A stretch of 44,013 nucleotides of DNA from Fusobacterium perfoetens ATCC 29250 (GCF_000622245.1 NZ_JHXW01000016.1:1-44013), one strand, 5' to 3'; shown: positions 34,420 to 43,990, counted from the first letter of the stretch. The notes: generated from the letters alone by a model not told the origin. Translations and numbers: made by a program.

Positions 34420-35418
34420 ATGAAAGTACTTTGTTATGGTGTTAGAGATGTAGAAAAACCATTTTTCGAAAAATTAGCTGAGAAATACAATCTTGATGTT
34501 ACTTGTACTGGAAGTTTTTTAAATACTAAAGAAACAGCAGAACTTGCTAAAGGTTTTGATTGTGTAATTCTTAGAGCTAACTGTTTCGCCAATAAAGAAA
34601 ATCTAGATTTATACAAAGAATATGGAGTTAAATATGTTTTAACTAGAACTGTAGGAACTAACCATATTGATGTTCCTTATGCAAAAGAATTAGGATTTAA
34701 AATGGCATTCGTTCCATTCTATTCTCCAAATGCTATATCAGAACTTGCTTTAACTCAAGCTATGATGTTATTAAGACATATGGCTTATACAACTCATAAA
34801 ACAGGAGTAAAAAAAGATTTTACAGTTGATGCTGAGATGTTCTCAAAAGAAGTTAGAAACTGTACAGTTGGAGTTGTAGGATTAGGAAGAATAGGAATGA
34901 CTACAGCTACTTTATTTAAAGGATTAGGAGCAACTGTTTTAGGTCAAGACTTATTCCCAAAAACAGGTGTAGAGCATATAGTTACTCAAGTTGAACTTGA
35001 TGAATTATTAGCTAAAAGTGATATAGTATGTCTTCACTGTCCATACATTCCAGAAAATGGAAAAGTTGTTACAAAAGAATTTTTAGCTAAAATGAAAGAA
35101 GGAGCTATATTAATTAACGCAGCAAGAGGAGAACTTCAAGATGTTCCTGCTTTAGTAGAAGCTCTAGAAAGTGGACATTTAGCTGGATTAGGAATAGATG
35201 TTTTAGAAAATGAATCTACAGTATTCTTTAAAGATTTCAAAGGTGGAGATTTAGCTGACCCTATGGTAAATAAATTAGTAAATATGTATCCAAGAGTATT
35301 AGTTTCTCCTCATATGGGTTCTTATACAGATGAAGCTGTAACTAACATGATAGAAACAAGTTTCCAAAACTTATTAGAGTTTGAAGAAACTGGAGATTGT
35401 AAAAATAAAATAAAATAG
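34420..35418 (+). CDS. hgdH: (R)-2-hydroxyglutarate dehydrogenase (HgdH)
   Basis: A 332-residue D-isomer-specific 2-hydroxyacid dehydrogenase. It is strikingly like HgdH of Acidaminococcus fermentans in length and sequence, for example the start [48 protein letters not shown] and the end [13 protein letters not shown]-binding GLGRIG is at 154-159. Catalytic R236, E263 and H298 are present, as is R52, which in HgdH helps bind the distal carboxylate. It reduces 2-oxoglutarate to (R)-2-hydroxyglutarate, the second step of glutamate fermentation by the hydroxyglutarate pathway. The adjacent gdhA encodes the first step. Automatic annotation would probably call it D-lactate dehydrogenase. Confidence 0.88.
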   Translation: MKVLCYGVRDVEKPFFEKLAEKYNLDVTCTGSFLNTKETAELAKGFDCVILRANCFANKENLDLYKEYGVKYVLTRTVGTNHIDVPYAKELGFKMAFVPFYSPNAISELALTQAMMLLRHMAYTTHKTGVKKDFTVDAEMFSKEVRNCTVGVVGLGRIGMTTATLFKGLGATVLGQDLFPKTGVEHIVTQVELDELLAKSDIVCLHCPYIPENGKVVTKEFLAKMKEGAILINAARGELQDVPALVEALESGHLAGLGIDVLENESTVFFKDFKGGDLADPMVNKLVNMYPRVLVSPHMGSYTDEAVTNMIETSFQNLLEFEETGDCKNKIK

Positions 35419-35497
35419 TTTTTTAATATAAGTTTAAATAAAAAAAGTTTTGATTAAAGTTTTATACTTTTCAATTAAATCACGGAGGTAAAGAAAG

Positions 35498-36754
35498 ATG
35501 GAAAAAGAATTAAACGTTTTTGAAATGGCCCAAGCTCAAGTTAAAAATGCTTGTGACAAATTAGGAATGGAACCAAATGTTTACGAGTTATTAAAAGAAC
35601 CACAAAGAGTATTAGAAGTTAATATTCCTGTAAAAATGGATGATGGATCTATCAGAATATTCAAAGGATTCAGATCACAACATAACGACGCTGTTGGACC
35701 TACAAAAGGAGGAATCAGATTCCACCAAAACGTATCTTTAGAAGAAGTTAAAGCTTTATCTATTTGGATGACTTTCAAATGTTCAGTAACTGGAATCCCT
35801 TATGGAGGAGGTAAAGGAGGAATCATTGTTGACCCTTCTGAATTATCTCAAGGAGAATTAGAAAGATTATCAAGAGGATATATTGACGGAATATATAAAT
35901 TAATAGGAGAAAAAGTTGACGTTCCTGCTCCAGACGTAAATACTAACGGACAAATTATGGCATGGATGGTTGACGAATACAACAAATTAGTTGGACATTC
36001 AGCTATAGGAACTTTAACAGGAAAACCATTAGATTTTGGTGGTTCTAAAGGAAGAAACGAAGCAACAGGATATGGAGTTGCTGTTACAGTTAGAGAAGCT
36101 GCTAAAAAATTAGGAATCGATATGAAATCTGCTAAAATAGCTGTTCAAGGATTTGGAAACGTTGGAGCTTTCACTGTTAAAAACATTGAAAAATTAGGTG
36201 GAAAAGTTGTAGCTATGTGCGAATGGTGTAAAGAAAAAGGAGCATATGCTATCTATGATGAAAACGGATTAGATTTCCAAGCTATGTGGGATTACAAAGC
36301 TAAAAATGGAAATTTAGTTGGATTTGCTAAAGAAATATCTGTAGATGAGTTCTGGGGAGCAGATGTTGACGTTGTAGTTCCAGCAGCTCTAGAAAAAGCT
36401 ATTGACGCTCATCAAGCTGAATTAATTAAAGCTAAATTAGTTTGTGAAGCAGCAAACGGACCAATAACTCCAGCTGGAGACGAAGTATTAAATAGAAAAG
36501 GAATAGTTGTTACTCCAGACATCTTAACTAACGCTGGTGGAGTTACAGTTTCTTACTTCGAATGGGTACAAAACCTATATGGATACTACTGGGGAGAAAA
36601 AGAAGTTGAAGAGAAAGAAGATATCGCTATGGTTGACGCTTTCGAAGCTTTATGGAAAATCAAAGAAGAATACAATGTTACAATGAGAGAAGCTGCTTAC
36701 ATGCACTCAGTTAAAAAAGTTGCTGCAGCAATGAAATTAAGAGGATGGTACTAA
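35498..36754 (+). CDS. gdhA: Glutamate dehydrogenase
   Basis: A 418-residue Glu/Leu dehydrogenase with the substrate motif PYGGGKGGI (K106 in the Lys-rich pocket), the conserved PAPDVNTNG block and the nucleotide-binding GFGNVG. Length is normal for the hexameric small type. In a glutamate fermenter it works in the direction of deamination to 2-oxoglutarate, which HgdH then reduces while regenerating NAD. It lies 79 bp after hgdH, with RBS CGGAGGT and no terminator in between. Codons ending in C or T (AAC, GAC, GCT, GTT) are more common than in neighbours, as in highly expressed genes. Confidence 0.95.
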   Translation: MEKELNVFEMAQAQVKNACDKLGMEPNVYELLKEPQRVLEVNIPVKMDDGSIRIFKGFRSQHNDAVGPTKGGIRFHQNVSLEEVKALSIWMTFKCSVTGIPYGGGKGGIIVDPSELSQGELERLSRGYIDGIYKLIGEKVDVPAPDVNTNGQIMAWMVDEYNKLVGHSAIGTLTGKPLDFGGSKGRNEATGYGVAVTVREAAKKLGIDMKSAKIAVQGFGNVGAFTVKNIEKLGGKVVAMCEWCKEKGAYAIYDENGLDFQAMWDYKAKNGNLVGFAKEISVDEFWGADVDVVVPAALEKAIDAHQAELIKAKLVCEAANGPITPAGDEVLNRKGIVVTPDILTNAGGVTVSYFEWVQNLYGYYWGEKEVEEKEDIAMVDAFEALWKIKEEYNVTMREAAYMHSVKKVAAAMKLRGWY

Positions 36755-36788
36755 TCCTTAGTGTAACATCAAAGTTATATAAAAATTT

Positions 36789-36819
36789 AAGAGTTGGAAC
36801 TTTGTTCCAACTCTTTTTT
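36789..36819 (+). terminator. Terminator of hgdH-gdhA
   Basis: 11-bp stem AAGAGTTGGAA / TTCCAACTCTT with loop CTTTG, followed by a T run. Confidence 0.93.
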
Positions 36820-36833
36820 CGTCTTGCTTTTTA

Positions 36834-36871
36834 TTGTAAAATTTACAAAAAAGTATAACTTATGTTATAAT
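36834..36871 (+). promoter_or_regulatory. Palindrome-bearing promoter of the small ORF/PemK unit
   Basis: A perfect 7-1-7 palindrome TTGTAAAATTTACAA (36834-36848) overlaps the -35 position (TTTACA) and is followed by an extended -10, TGTTATAAT (TATAAT at 36866-36871). Almost the same sequence recurs before the ABC-F gene at 37581-37619. The palindrome is a candidate operator. Confidence 0.65.
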
Positions 36872-36910
36872 AAAATACTAATAATATTTATAGTATAAGG
36901 AAAAATAGTT

Positions 36911-37033
36911 ATGAAAAAATTTGCAAGAAAATTAAAAAGAATAATTTTAAAAATAAAGAAAATAATTTCAAGAGAAGAAGTATTAAGATTAAAAAATGGT
37001 TATTTGATTTATGTGATATTAATTACAAAATAA
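36911..37033 (+). CDS. Small basic hypothetical protein (40 aa)
   Basis: A 40-codon ORF from ATG at 36911, preceded by AAGGA with suitable spacing. The product is strongly basic in its first half (MKKFARKLKRIILKIKK) and ends hydrophobic (LIYVILITK). It sits directly between a promoter and a PemK/MazF-like toxin gene, where an antitoxin might be expected, but it does not resemble known MazE-type antitoxins. It could equally be a leader peptide or chance ORF. Confidence 0.4.
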   Translation: MKKFARKLKRIILKIKKIISREEVLRLKNGYLIYVILITK

Positions 37034-37050
37034 TAAAAAATAGAGAAAAA

Positions 37051-37464
37051 ATGAATGAAGAACTTTTGAAAAATGGTTGTAGTAAAATAAGAGATTTGGA
37101 AAGAGAAATAGCTAAAAGAGGAGAAGTATTTTTTGTTGATTTTGGTTATGGAGTAGGTGCAGAATATAGATACAATCATTATTGTGTAGTTTTAAAGTTA
37201 GAGGGAAAGATGGCTATAGTAGTTCCTTTAACCTCTCAGAATAGTTCACATAATCAAAATTCACCTTTAGTAATAAACTTAGGAATTATAAATAAAATGC
37301 CAGGGAAACCAAAAAATAGTTATGCTTTGGTCAATCAAATAAGATCAATAAGTAGAGCTAGATTAAAAAGACCAATAGAAAGTAATGGAAAAAAATGTTA
37401 TCCTAAGCTAAATGGAATACAATTGACTCAAATAGATAATGTTATTGATTTGTTAAAAAAATAA
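37051..37464 (+). CDS. PemK/MazF-family toxin-like endoribonuclease
   Basis: A 137-residue protein. After an N-terminal helix (1-22) comes the PemK/MazF fold: GEVFFVDFGYGVGAEYRYNH (24-43) as beta1-beta2, CVVLKLEGKMAIVVPLTSQ with the family-typical PLTS, then YALVNQIRSISRARL, where VNQIRSIS matches the MazF block around its conserved Asp/Thr (usually LDQIRTVD). MazF proteins cleave RNA. There is no adjacent classical antitoxin gene. It has a weak RBS and lies in an accessory-looking insertion between gdhA and the ABC-F gene. Confidence 0.8.
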   Translation: MNEELLKNGCSKIRDLEREIAKRGEVFFVDFGYGVGAEYRYNHYCVVLKLEGKMAIVVPLTSQNSSHNQNSPLVINLGIINKMPGKPKNSYALVNQIRSISRARLKRPIESNGKKCYPKLNGIQLTQIDNVIDLLKK

Positions 37465-37466
37465 TA

Positions 37467-37579
37467 TTGAAAAAAATAAAAAAATATTGTATAATTATTA
37501 TACATAAAGGTCCTTAGCGACAAGATGAAAGATTAGAAACCCATAGCGGTAAAGGGAGAGTAAGTTGCTCTCCCTTTTT
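37467..37579 (+). ncRNA. Candidate attenuator leader or small RNA upstream of the ABC-F gene
   Basis: A complete transcription unit. -35 TTGAAA (37467-37472) and -10 TATAAT (37490-37495) with 17-bp spacing; predicted RNA from about 37502 to 37579, ending in a terminator with stem AAAGGGAGAG / CTCTCCCTTT and loop TAAGTTG (37551-37577). Inside lies a three-codon ORF, ATG AAA GAT TAG (37525-37536). TCCTTA (37511-37516) can pair, with a bulge, with the left arm of the terminator and could form an anti-terminator. This layout resembles ribosome-mediated attenuators of ABC-F resistance genes. A free sRNA is the alternative, since a second promoter follows. Confidence 0.6.
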
Positions 37580-37580
37580 A

Positions 37581-37619
37581 TTGTAAAATTTACAAAAAAA
37601 GTATAATTTATGATATAAT
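37581..37619 (+). promoter_or_regulatory. Second palindrome-bearing promoter, before the ABC-F gene
   Basis: TTGTAAAATTTACAA at 37581-37595 with extended -10 TGATATAAT (TATAAT at 37614-37619). Nearly a copy of the promoter at 36834-36871, including the preceding CTTTTTA and the following GTATAA.TTATG.TATAATAA. Confidence 0.65.
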
Positions 37620-37658
37620 AACTCTGAATGATAAAATTTAATTTTCTAGGAGAGAAAA

Positions 37659-39572
37659 ATGGCATTATTACATGTTGAAAATTTATATAAAGGTTTTTCA
37701 GGAGAAACTCTTTTTAAAAATATAACTTTTTCTATTGATGAAAAAGATAAAATAGGCGTTATTGGAATAAATGGAGCTGGAAAAACAACTCTTATAAAAA
37801 TGTTATTAGAAGAAGAGGAAAATGATGTTGACCCAACTACAAATCAAAGGGGAATAATCAGTAAAAAAGGAAATCTTAAAATAGGTTATCTTTCACAAAA
37901 TATAAATCTTAATCCAAATAATACAATTTTTGATGAATTGATGTTGGTATTTGGAAAAGTAATGGAAGACCATAAAAAAATTCAAGAACTTAGTTTAAGA
38001 ATAAATATAGAACCTGAAAACTTTGATAGTATAATGGAAGAACTAGCAGTAGTAACTACTCGTTATGAACAAGAAGAAGGTTATGCTATAGAATATAAAG
38101 TAAAACAAGTTTTAAATGGATTAAGTATATCAGAAGATTTATGGCAACAAAGAATAGGAGATTTGTCTGGAGGACAAAAATCAAGAACAGCTCTTGGAAA
38201 AATTCTTTTAGAAGAACCAGAACTTTTAATATTAGATGAGCCTACAAATCATCTTGATTTATTAGCTATTGAATGGTTAGAAAAATTCTTAAAAGATTAT
38301 AATAAAGCTGTAATGGTTGTATCACATGATAGATATTTTTTAGATAATGTTGTTGGAAGAATTTTTGAAATAGAAGGACATACTCTAAAAACTTATAAAG
38401 GAAACTTTACAGAATATACTATTCAAAAAGAAATTTATCTTTCAGGAGCTATTAAAGCTTTTGAAAAAGAACAAGAAAAAATTAAACAAATGGAAGAATA
38501 TATTAGAAGATATAAAGCAGGAATCAAATCTAAACAAGCTTGTGGAAGAGAAAGTTTTTTAAATAGAATGGAAAAAATGGAAAATCCTGTTGTTAATGTT
38601 AGAAAGATGAAATTAAAATTTGATATAGAAAGACCAAGTGTTGACAGAGTTTTAAAAATAGAAAAATTATCTAAATCTTATGATGGGAAAAAAATATTTC
38701 AAAATTTAAATTTGGAAATATTTAGAGGAGAAAGAGTTGGTCTTATTGGAAAAAATGGGGTAGGAAAATCTACTCTTTTAAAAATTATAAATGGTATGGA
38801 AAAGGCTGATAGTGGAAAAATAACAATAGGAGATAAGGTTACAATAGGTTACTATGACCAAAATCATCAAGGATTAGATGAAAAAGTGAGTATTTTAAAT
38901 GAGTTTATGTTTAATTATCCAATGAGTGAAGAGGATGTAAGAAGATTGGCTGGAGGATTTTTATTTCCAGAGGAAGATGTTTTTAAAATAATAGGTTCTC
39001 TTAGTGGGGGAGAAAAAGCAAGAGTAACTTTGATGAAACTTATTCTTAAAAAAGCTAACTTTTTAGTACTTGATGAACCTACAAACCATTTAGATATATA
39101 TTCAAGAGAAGTTTTAGAAGAAGCTTTAGAAGATTATCAAGGAACAATATTAATTGTATCACATGACAGATATTTCTTAGAAGGAATAGTAAATACTATT
39201 TATGAGATAACAGAAAATGGTGCTGAAAAATTCAATGGTAATTATTCAGAATATTGTGCTAAAAAATCTAAAAAGCTTGTAGAGAAGTCTAATGAAAATG
39301 TAGTAAATAATTATGAAGAACAAAAAAAGATAAAAAATAGAATATCATCACTAGAAAGAAAATATGTAGAAACAGAAAAAAATATTGAAAAATTAGAAGA
39401 AAAAAAATCAAATTTAGAAAAAGAATATGAAATAGCTGGAAAGAAAAATGTTTTAGAAGAATTATTGGAAATACAAGAAAAATTAGAAAATATAGACTTA
39501 GAAATACTTTCTGAAATGGAAAAATGGGAAGAGATAGAAAAAGAACTAAAAAATTTAAAAAAAGCTTTGTAA
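37659..39572 (+). CDS. ABC-F family ATPase (Uup/YdiF-like or ribosome protection)
   Basis: A 637-residue soluble protein with two ABC domains in tandem and no membrane segments. First Walker A GINGAGKTT (36-44), signature LSGGQKSR, Walker B LLILDEPTNHLD; second Walker A GKNGVGKST, signature LSGGEKAR, Walker B FLVLDEPTNHLD. Between them is the charged inter-ABC linker that reaches into the ribosome in this family, and at the end a coiled coil (about 545-637). ABC-F proteins act on the ribosomal E site as translation factors or as antibiotic-resistance proteins. Overall it looks most like YdiF/Uup, but the attenuator-like leader upstream hints at drug-responsive expression. Confidence 0.9.
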   Translation: MALLHVENLYKGFSGETLFKNITFSIDEKDKIGVIGINGAGKTTLIKMLLEEEENDVDPTTNQRGIISKKGNLKIGYLSQNINLNPNNTIFDELMLVFGKVMEDHKKIQELSLRINIEPENFDSIMEELAVVTTRYEQEEGYAIEYKVKQVLNGLSISEDLWQQRIGDLSGGQKSRTALGKILLEEPELLILDEPTNHLDLLAIEWLEKFLKDYNKAVMVVSHDRYFLDNVVGRIFEIEGHTLKTYKGNFTEYTIQKEIYLSGAIKAFEKEQEKIKQMEEYIRRYKAGIKSKQACGRESFLNRMEKMENPVVNVRKMKLKFDIERPSVDRVLKIEKLSKSYDGKKIFQNLNLEIFRGERVGLIGKNGVGKSTLLKIINGMEKADSGKITIGDKVTIGYYDQNHQGLDEKVSILNEFMFNYPMSEEDVRRLAGGFLFPEEDVFKIIGSLSGGEKARVTLMKLILKKANFLVLDEPTNHLDIYSREVLEEALEDYQGTILIVSHDRYFLEGIVNTIYEITENGAEKFNGNYSEYCAKKSKKLVEKSNENVVNNYEEQKKIKNRISSLERKYVETEKNIEKLEEKKSNLEKEYEIAGKKNVLEELLEIQEKLENIDLEILSEMEKWEEIEKELKNLKKAL

Positions 39573-39643
39573 TTTTTAAAAAATGTGATACAATACTATG
39601 GCTATATAATTAAATTGACTTTTTCTCAAAAAAAGGTTATAAT
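39567..39643 (+). promoter_or_regulatory. Tandem promoters of the str operon
   Basis: P1: TTGTAA (39567-39572), 16-bp spacer, TACAAT (39589-39594) with an extended TGA. P2: TTGACT (39615-39620), 17-bp spacer, TATAAT (39638-39643). P2 is near-consensus and lies 60 bp before rpsL. No terminator separates the ABC-F gene from P1. Confidence 0.75.
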
Positions 39644-39702
39644 ATTTAAGTTATATAATAAAAATTAAAAATATAAAAAATTTAAATCGGAAGGAGGGTA
39701 AA

Positions 39703-40071
39703 ATGCCTACTCTAAATCAATTAGTTAAAAAAGGGAGACAAACATTAGAAGAAACTAGTAAATCTCCAGCATTACAAGGAAACCCACAAAGAAGAGGAGT
39801 ATGTGTAAGAGTTTATACAACTACACCTAAAAAACCTAACTCAGCTTTAAGAAAGGTTGCCAGAGTAAAATTAACAAACGGACTTGAAGTTACTTGCTAC
39901 ATCCCAGGAGAAGGACACAACTTACAAGAACACTCAATCGCTCTTATAAGAGGAGGAAGAACAAAAGACTTACCAGGGGTTAGATACAAAATAATTAGAG
40001 GAGCACTAGATACAGCTGGTGTTAACAACAGAAAACAATCAAGATCTAAATATGGTATGAAAAAAGCGTAA
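39703..40071 (+). CDS. rpsL: 30S ribosomal protein S12
   Basis: A 122-residue S12, first gene of the str operon, with RBS GGAGGGT. The decoding-centre loop [13 protein letters not shown] is wild type (K43 corresponds to the E. coli Lys42 position linked to streptomycin resistance), as is the later PGVRYK segment, so no streptomycin-resistance change is visible. Confidence 0.98.
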   Translation: MPTLNQLVKKGRQTLEETSKSPALQGNPQRRGVCVRVYTTTPKKPNSALRKVARVKLTNGLEVTCYIPGEGHNLQEHSIALIRGGRTKDLPGVRYKIIRGALDTAGVNNRKQSRSKYGMKKA

Positions 40072-40097
40072 TAATTTAAGGAGGTGACACAGTTTAA

Positions 40098-40568
40098 ATG
40101 TCAAGAAGAAGAGCAGCAGTTAAAAGAGATGTATTACCTGATTCAAGATATAATGATAAGGTAGTTACTAAAACAATAAATGCATTAATGGTAGATGGTA
40201 AAAAATCTTTAGCAGAATCTATATTCTATTCAGCTATGGACTTAATAAAAGAAAAAACTGGTAAAGAGGGGTATGATGTTTTCAAACAAGCTATGGAAAA
40301 TATAAAACCTCAAATCGAAGTAAGATCTAGAAGAATTGGAGGAGCTACTTACCAAGTTCCAACAGAAGTTAGATTAGAAAGACAACAAACTTTAGCATTA
40401 AGATGGCTAAAAACATATACTAGAGATAGAAAAGAATATGGAATGATAGAAAAATTAGCAGCTGAATTAATTGCAGCAGCAAATAACGAAGGTGCAACTA
40501 TTAAGAAAAAAGAAGATACTTATAGAATGGCAGAAGCTAACAGAGCATTTGCACACTATAAATATTAA
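40098..40568 (+). CDS. rpsG: 30S ribosomal protein S7
   Basis: A 156-residue S7 of normal length, starting [15 protein letters not shown] and ending AFAHYKY, with the conserved VGGATYQVP-like block ([14 protein letters not shown]). It nucleates folding of the 16S 3' domain. A perfect AAGGAGGTGA anti-16S match lies upstream, with slightly long spacing. Confidence 0.98.
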   Translation: MSRRRAAVKRDVLPDSRYNDKVVTKTINALMVDGKKSLAESIFYSAMDLIKEKTGKEGYDVFKQAMENIKPQIEVRSRRIGGATYQVPTEVRLERQQTLALRWLKTYTRDRKEYGMIEKLAAELIAAANNEGATIKKKEDTYRMAEANRAFAHYKY

Positions 40569-40610
40569 TTTTGTATTTTAGCGTAATTTAATTTAGGAGG
40601 AATAAACTAG

Positions 40611-42686
40611 ATGGCTAGACAAGTTTCATTAGAAATGACTAGAAACATTGGTATCATGGCTCACATTGACGCTGGTAAAACTACAACAACTGAAAGAATT
40701 CTTTTCTATACAGGAGTTAACCACAACCTTGGAGAAGTTCATGATGGAGCTGCTACAATGGACTGGATGGAGCAAGAGCAAGAAAGAGGTATCACAATTA
40801 CTTCAGCTGCTACAACATGTTTCTGGAAAAATCATAGAATAAATATAATAGACACACCAGGACACGTGGACTTTACTGTTGAAGTTGAAAGATCTTTAAG
40901 AGTTCTAGATGGTGCTGTTGCTGTATTCTCTGCAGTTGATGGAGTTCAACCTCAATCTGAAACTGTATGGAGACAAGCAGATAAATATCAAGTACCAAGA
41001 ATGGCTTTCTTTAATAAAATGGACAGAATCGGAGCTAACTTCGAAATGTGCGTAAACGATATTAGAGAAAAATTAGGAGCTAATCCTGTACCTATTCAAT
41101 TACCTATTGGAGCAGAAGATGCTTTTGAAGGAATTATAGACCTTATCGAAATGAAAGAAATCGTTTATATGGACGATAAAGGTAAAAATATAGAAGAAAG
41201 AGAAATCAGAGCTGAATATGCTGATAAAGCAGAAGAAATGAGAGAAGCTATGATTGAATCTATCGTTGAATGTGATGACGAATTAATGGAAAAATATCTT
41301 GGTGGAGAAGAAGTTTCTAATGAAGAAATAAAATCTGCATTAAGAGCAGGAACAATTGGAAACATGATAATTCCTGTATTATGTGGAACAGCATTTAAAA
41401 ATAAAGGAATCCAACCTTTACTAGATGCAGTTACATTATACATGCCAGCTCCAACTCAAAAAGGAGTTATTAAAGGACATGAATATAAAAATGAAGAAAA
41501 TGCAATAGAATTACCTATATCAGATGAGGCTCCATTTGCAGCTTTAGCATTCAAAGTTATGACTGACCCATTTGTAGGAAGATTAACATTCTTTAGAGTA
41601 TATACTGGAATAGTTGAAAAAGGTTCTTATGTTCTTAACTCAACAAAAGGTAAGAAAGAAAGAATGGGAAGATTACTTCAAATGCATGCTAATAAAAGAG
41701 AAGAAATTGATGTTGTTTACTGTGGAGATATCGCAGCAGTTGTTGGATTAAAAGATACAACAACAGGAGATACTTTATGTTCAGAAACAAATCCAATAAT
41801 TCTTGAAAAAATGGAATTCCCTGAACCAGTTATATCAGTAGCTGTTGAACCAAAAACAAAAGCAGACCAAGAAAAAATGGGAATTGCTTTAGCAAAACTA
41901 GCTGAAGAAGACCCTACATTCAAAGTTAAAACTGATGAAGAAACTGGACAAACAATTATATCAGGAATGGGAGAATTACACCTTGATATCATTGTTGACA
42001 GAATGAGAAGAGAATTTAAAGTAGAATCAACTGTTGGTAAACCACAAGTTGCTTATAGAGAAACTATTACTTCTGGAACTGAGCAAGAAGTTAAATATGC
42101 TAAACAATCTGGAGGTAAAGGACAATACGGACACGTTAAATTAAGAATCGAACCTTTAGAAGGAAAAGATTTCGAATTTGTTAACGAAATTACAGGAGGA
42201 GCTATTCCTAGAGAGTATATTCCTGCTGTAGAAAAAGGATGTAGAGAAGCTCTTGAAAATGGAGTTGTAGCTGGATATCCTTTAGTTGGAGTTAAAGTAA
42301 CTCTTTATGATGGATCATTCCATGAAGTTGACTCATCAGAAATGGCATTCAAAATTGCTGGTTCAATGGCAATGAAACAAGGTGCTGAAAAATGTAAACC
42401 AGTTATTCTAGAACCTATGTTCAAAGTAGAAGTAACTACTCCAGAAGAATATATGGGAGATATCATCGGAGATATCAACTCTAGAAGAGGAATGGTTGGA
42501 GGTATGACAGACAGAAATGGTGCTAAAATCATTGATGCTAAAGTACCTTTATCAGAAATGTTTGGATATGCAACTGACTTAAGATCTAAATCTCAAGGAA
42601 GAGCAAACTACTCAATGGAATTTGAAAGCTATGTACAAGTTCCTAGAAATATTCAAGATGAAATTAAAGCAGCAAGAGGAAGATAA
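40611..42686 (+). CDS. fusA: Elongation factor G
   Basis: A 691-residue translocase GTPase of standard length. G1 [15 protein letters not shown] (residues 18-32), the switch region with [12 protein letters not shown]3 DTPGH, G4 NKMD, and five-domain order complete to the C-terminal domain V. It is the third gene of the str operon, 42 bp after rpsG, with RBS TAGGAGG. Confidence 0.98.
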   Translation: MARQVSLEMTRNIGIMAHIDAGKTTTTERILFYTGVNHNLGEVHDGAATMDWMEQEQERGITITSAATTCFWKNHRINIIDTPGHVDFTVEVERSLRVLDGAVAVFSAVDGVQPQSETVWRQADKYQVPRMAFFNKMDRIGANFEMCVNDIREKLGANPVPIQLPIGAEDAFEGIIDLIEMKEIVYMDDKGKNIEEREIRAEYADKAEEMREAMIESIVECDDELMEKYLGGEEVSNEEIKSALRAGTIGNMIIPVLCGTAFKNKGIQPLLDAVTLYMPAPTQKGVIKGHEYKNEENAIELPISDEAPFAALAFKVMTDPFVGRLTFFRVYTGIVEKGSYVLNSTKGKKERMGRLLQMHANKREEIDVVYCGDIAAVVGLKDTTTGDTLCSETNPIILEKMEFPEPVISVAVEPKTKADQEKMGIALAKLAEEDPTFKVKTDEETGQTIISGMGELHLDIIVDRMRREFKVESTVGKPQVAYRETITSGTEQEVKYAKQSGGKGQYGHVKLRIEPLEGKDFEFVNEITGGAIPREYIPAVEKGCREALENGVVAGYPLVGVKVTLYDGSFHEVDSSEMAFKIAGSMAMKQGAEKCKPVILEPMFKVEVTTPEEYMGDIIGDINSRRGMVGGMTDRNGAKIIDAKVPLSEMFGYATDLRSKSQGRANYSMEFESYVQVPRNIQDEIKAARGR

Positions 42687-42705
42687 TAATCTAAGCTTTA
42701 TTTAG

Positions 42706-42730
42706 CTCTAAGGGATAAAATCCCTTAGAG
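42706..42730 (+). other. Hairpin between fusA and tuf
   Basis: A perfect 10-bp stem CTCTAAGGGA / TCCCTTAGAG with loop TAAAA, extendable by one wobble pair. No T-run follows (TTGAAACTAAAAT), so it is not a normal terminator. An mRNA-processing or stability element that uncouples tuf from fusA is more likely. No consensus promoter was found between it and tuf. Confidence 0.7.
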
Positions 42731-42784
42731 TTGAAACTAAAATAAATAAAAAACAAAAAATGTAAATAATCTTAGGAGGAAAAA

Positions 42785-43969
42785 ATGGCAAAAGAAAAAT
42801 TTGACAGAAGCAAACCCCATGTAAACATTGGTACAATAGGACACGTTGACCATGGAAAAACAACAACAACAGCAGCAATATCAAAAGTATTATCAGACAG
42901 AGGACTAGCTGAAAGAGTAGACTTTGATAAAATCGACGTTGCTCCAGAAGAAAGAGAAAGAGGAATAACTATCAATACAGCTCACATAGAGTATACAACA
43001 GAAAAAAGACACTATGCACACGTTGACTGTCCAGGACATGCTGACTATGTAAAAAACATGATTACAGGAGCAGCTCAAATGGACGGAGCAATCCTAGTTG
43101 TATCAGCAGCTGATGGACCAATGCCTCAAACAAGAGAACACATACTATTATCAAGACAAGTTGGAGTACCATACATCGTAGTATACTTAAATAAAGCAGA
43201 TATGGTTGATGACGAAGAATTATTAGAATTAGTAGAAATGGAAGTAAGAGAATTATTAACTGAATATGGATTCCCAGGAGATGAAGTACCAGTAATAGTT
43301 GGATCATCATTAGGAGCATTAAACGGAGAACAAAAATGGGTAGATCAAATAATGGCATTAATGGATGCAGTAGATAGCTACATTCCAGCGCCAGAAAGAA
43401 CAATAGACAAACCATTCTTAATGCCAATCGAAGACGTATTCACAATAACAGGAAGAGGAACTGTTGTAACAGGAAGAGTAGAAAGAGGAATCATTAAAGT
43501 TGGAGAAGAAGTAGAAATAATCGGAATCAAACCAACAGCAAAAACAACAGTAACTGGAGTAGAAATGTTCAGAAAACTTCTTGATCAAGGAGAAGCAGGA
43601 GATAACATTGGAGCATTATTAAGAGGAACTAAGAAAGAAGAAGTAGAAAGAGGACAAGTATTAGCAAAACCAGGAACAATAACTCCACATACAGAATTTA
43701 AAGGAGAAATCTACGTATTAACAAAAGAAGAAGGAGGAAGACATACTCCATTCTTTACAGGATATAGACCACAATTCTACTTCAGAACAACAGATATAAC
43801 AGGAGCAGTAAACTTACCAGAAGGAGTAGAAATGGTAATGCCAGGAGACAACATCACAGTAACAGTAAACTTAATTCACCCAATCGCAATGGAACCAGGA
43901 TTAAGATTCGCAATCAGAGAAGGTGGAAGAACAGTAGCATCAGGAGTTGTTTCAGAAATCATCAAATAA
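42785..43969 (+). CDS. tuf: Elongation factor Tu
   Basis: A 394-residue EF-Tu with G1 GHVDHGKTT (19-27), the RGITI switch, DCPGHADY and NKAD, and complete domains 2 and 3. RBS TAGGAGG precedes the start. Last gene of the str operon. Codon choice differs from fusA just upstream: Ala, Thr, Val and Pro codons end mostly in A (GCA, ACA, GTA, CCA), whereas fusA uses more T-ending ones. Confidence 0.98.
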   Translation: MAKEKFDRSKPHVNIGTIGHVDHGKTTTTAAISKVLSDRGLAERVDFDKIDVAPEERERGITINTAHIEYTTEKRHYAHVDCPGHADYVKNMITGAAQMDGAILVVSAADGPMPQTREHILLSRQVGVPYIVVYLNKADMVDDEELLELVEMEVRELLTEYGFPGDEVPVIVGSSLGALNGEQKWVDQIMALMDAVDSYIPAPERTIDKPFLMPIEDVFTITGRGTVVTGRVERGIIKVGEEVEIIGIKPTAKTTVTGVEMFRKLLDQGEAGDNIGALLRGTKKEEVERGQVLAKPGTITPHTEFKGEIYVLTKEEGGRHTPFFTGYRPQFYFRTTDITGAVNLPEGVEMVMPGDNITVTVNLIHPIAMEPGLRFAIREGGRTVASGVVSEIIK

Positions 43970-43990
43970 TAATAAAAATTATTAGAGATA

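Noticed and set aside
37531-37542. GATTAGAAACCC as a piece of 16S rRNA
   Set aside because: Only 12 bases resemble the 790 loop; nothing on either side continues the similarity, so it is not an rRNA fragment.
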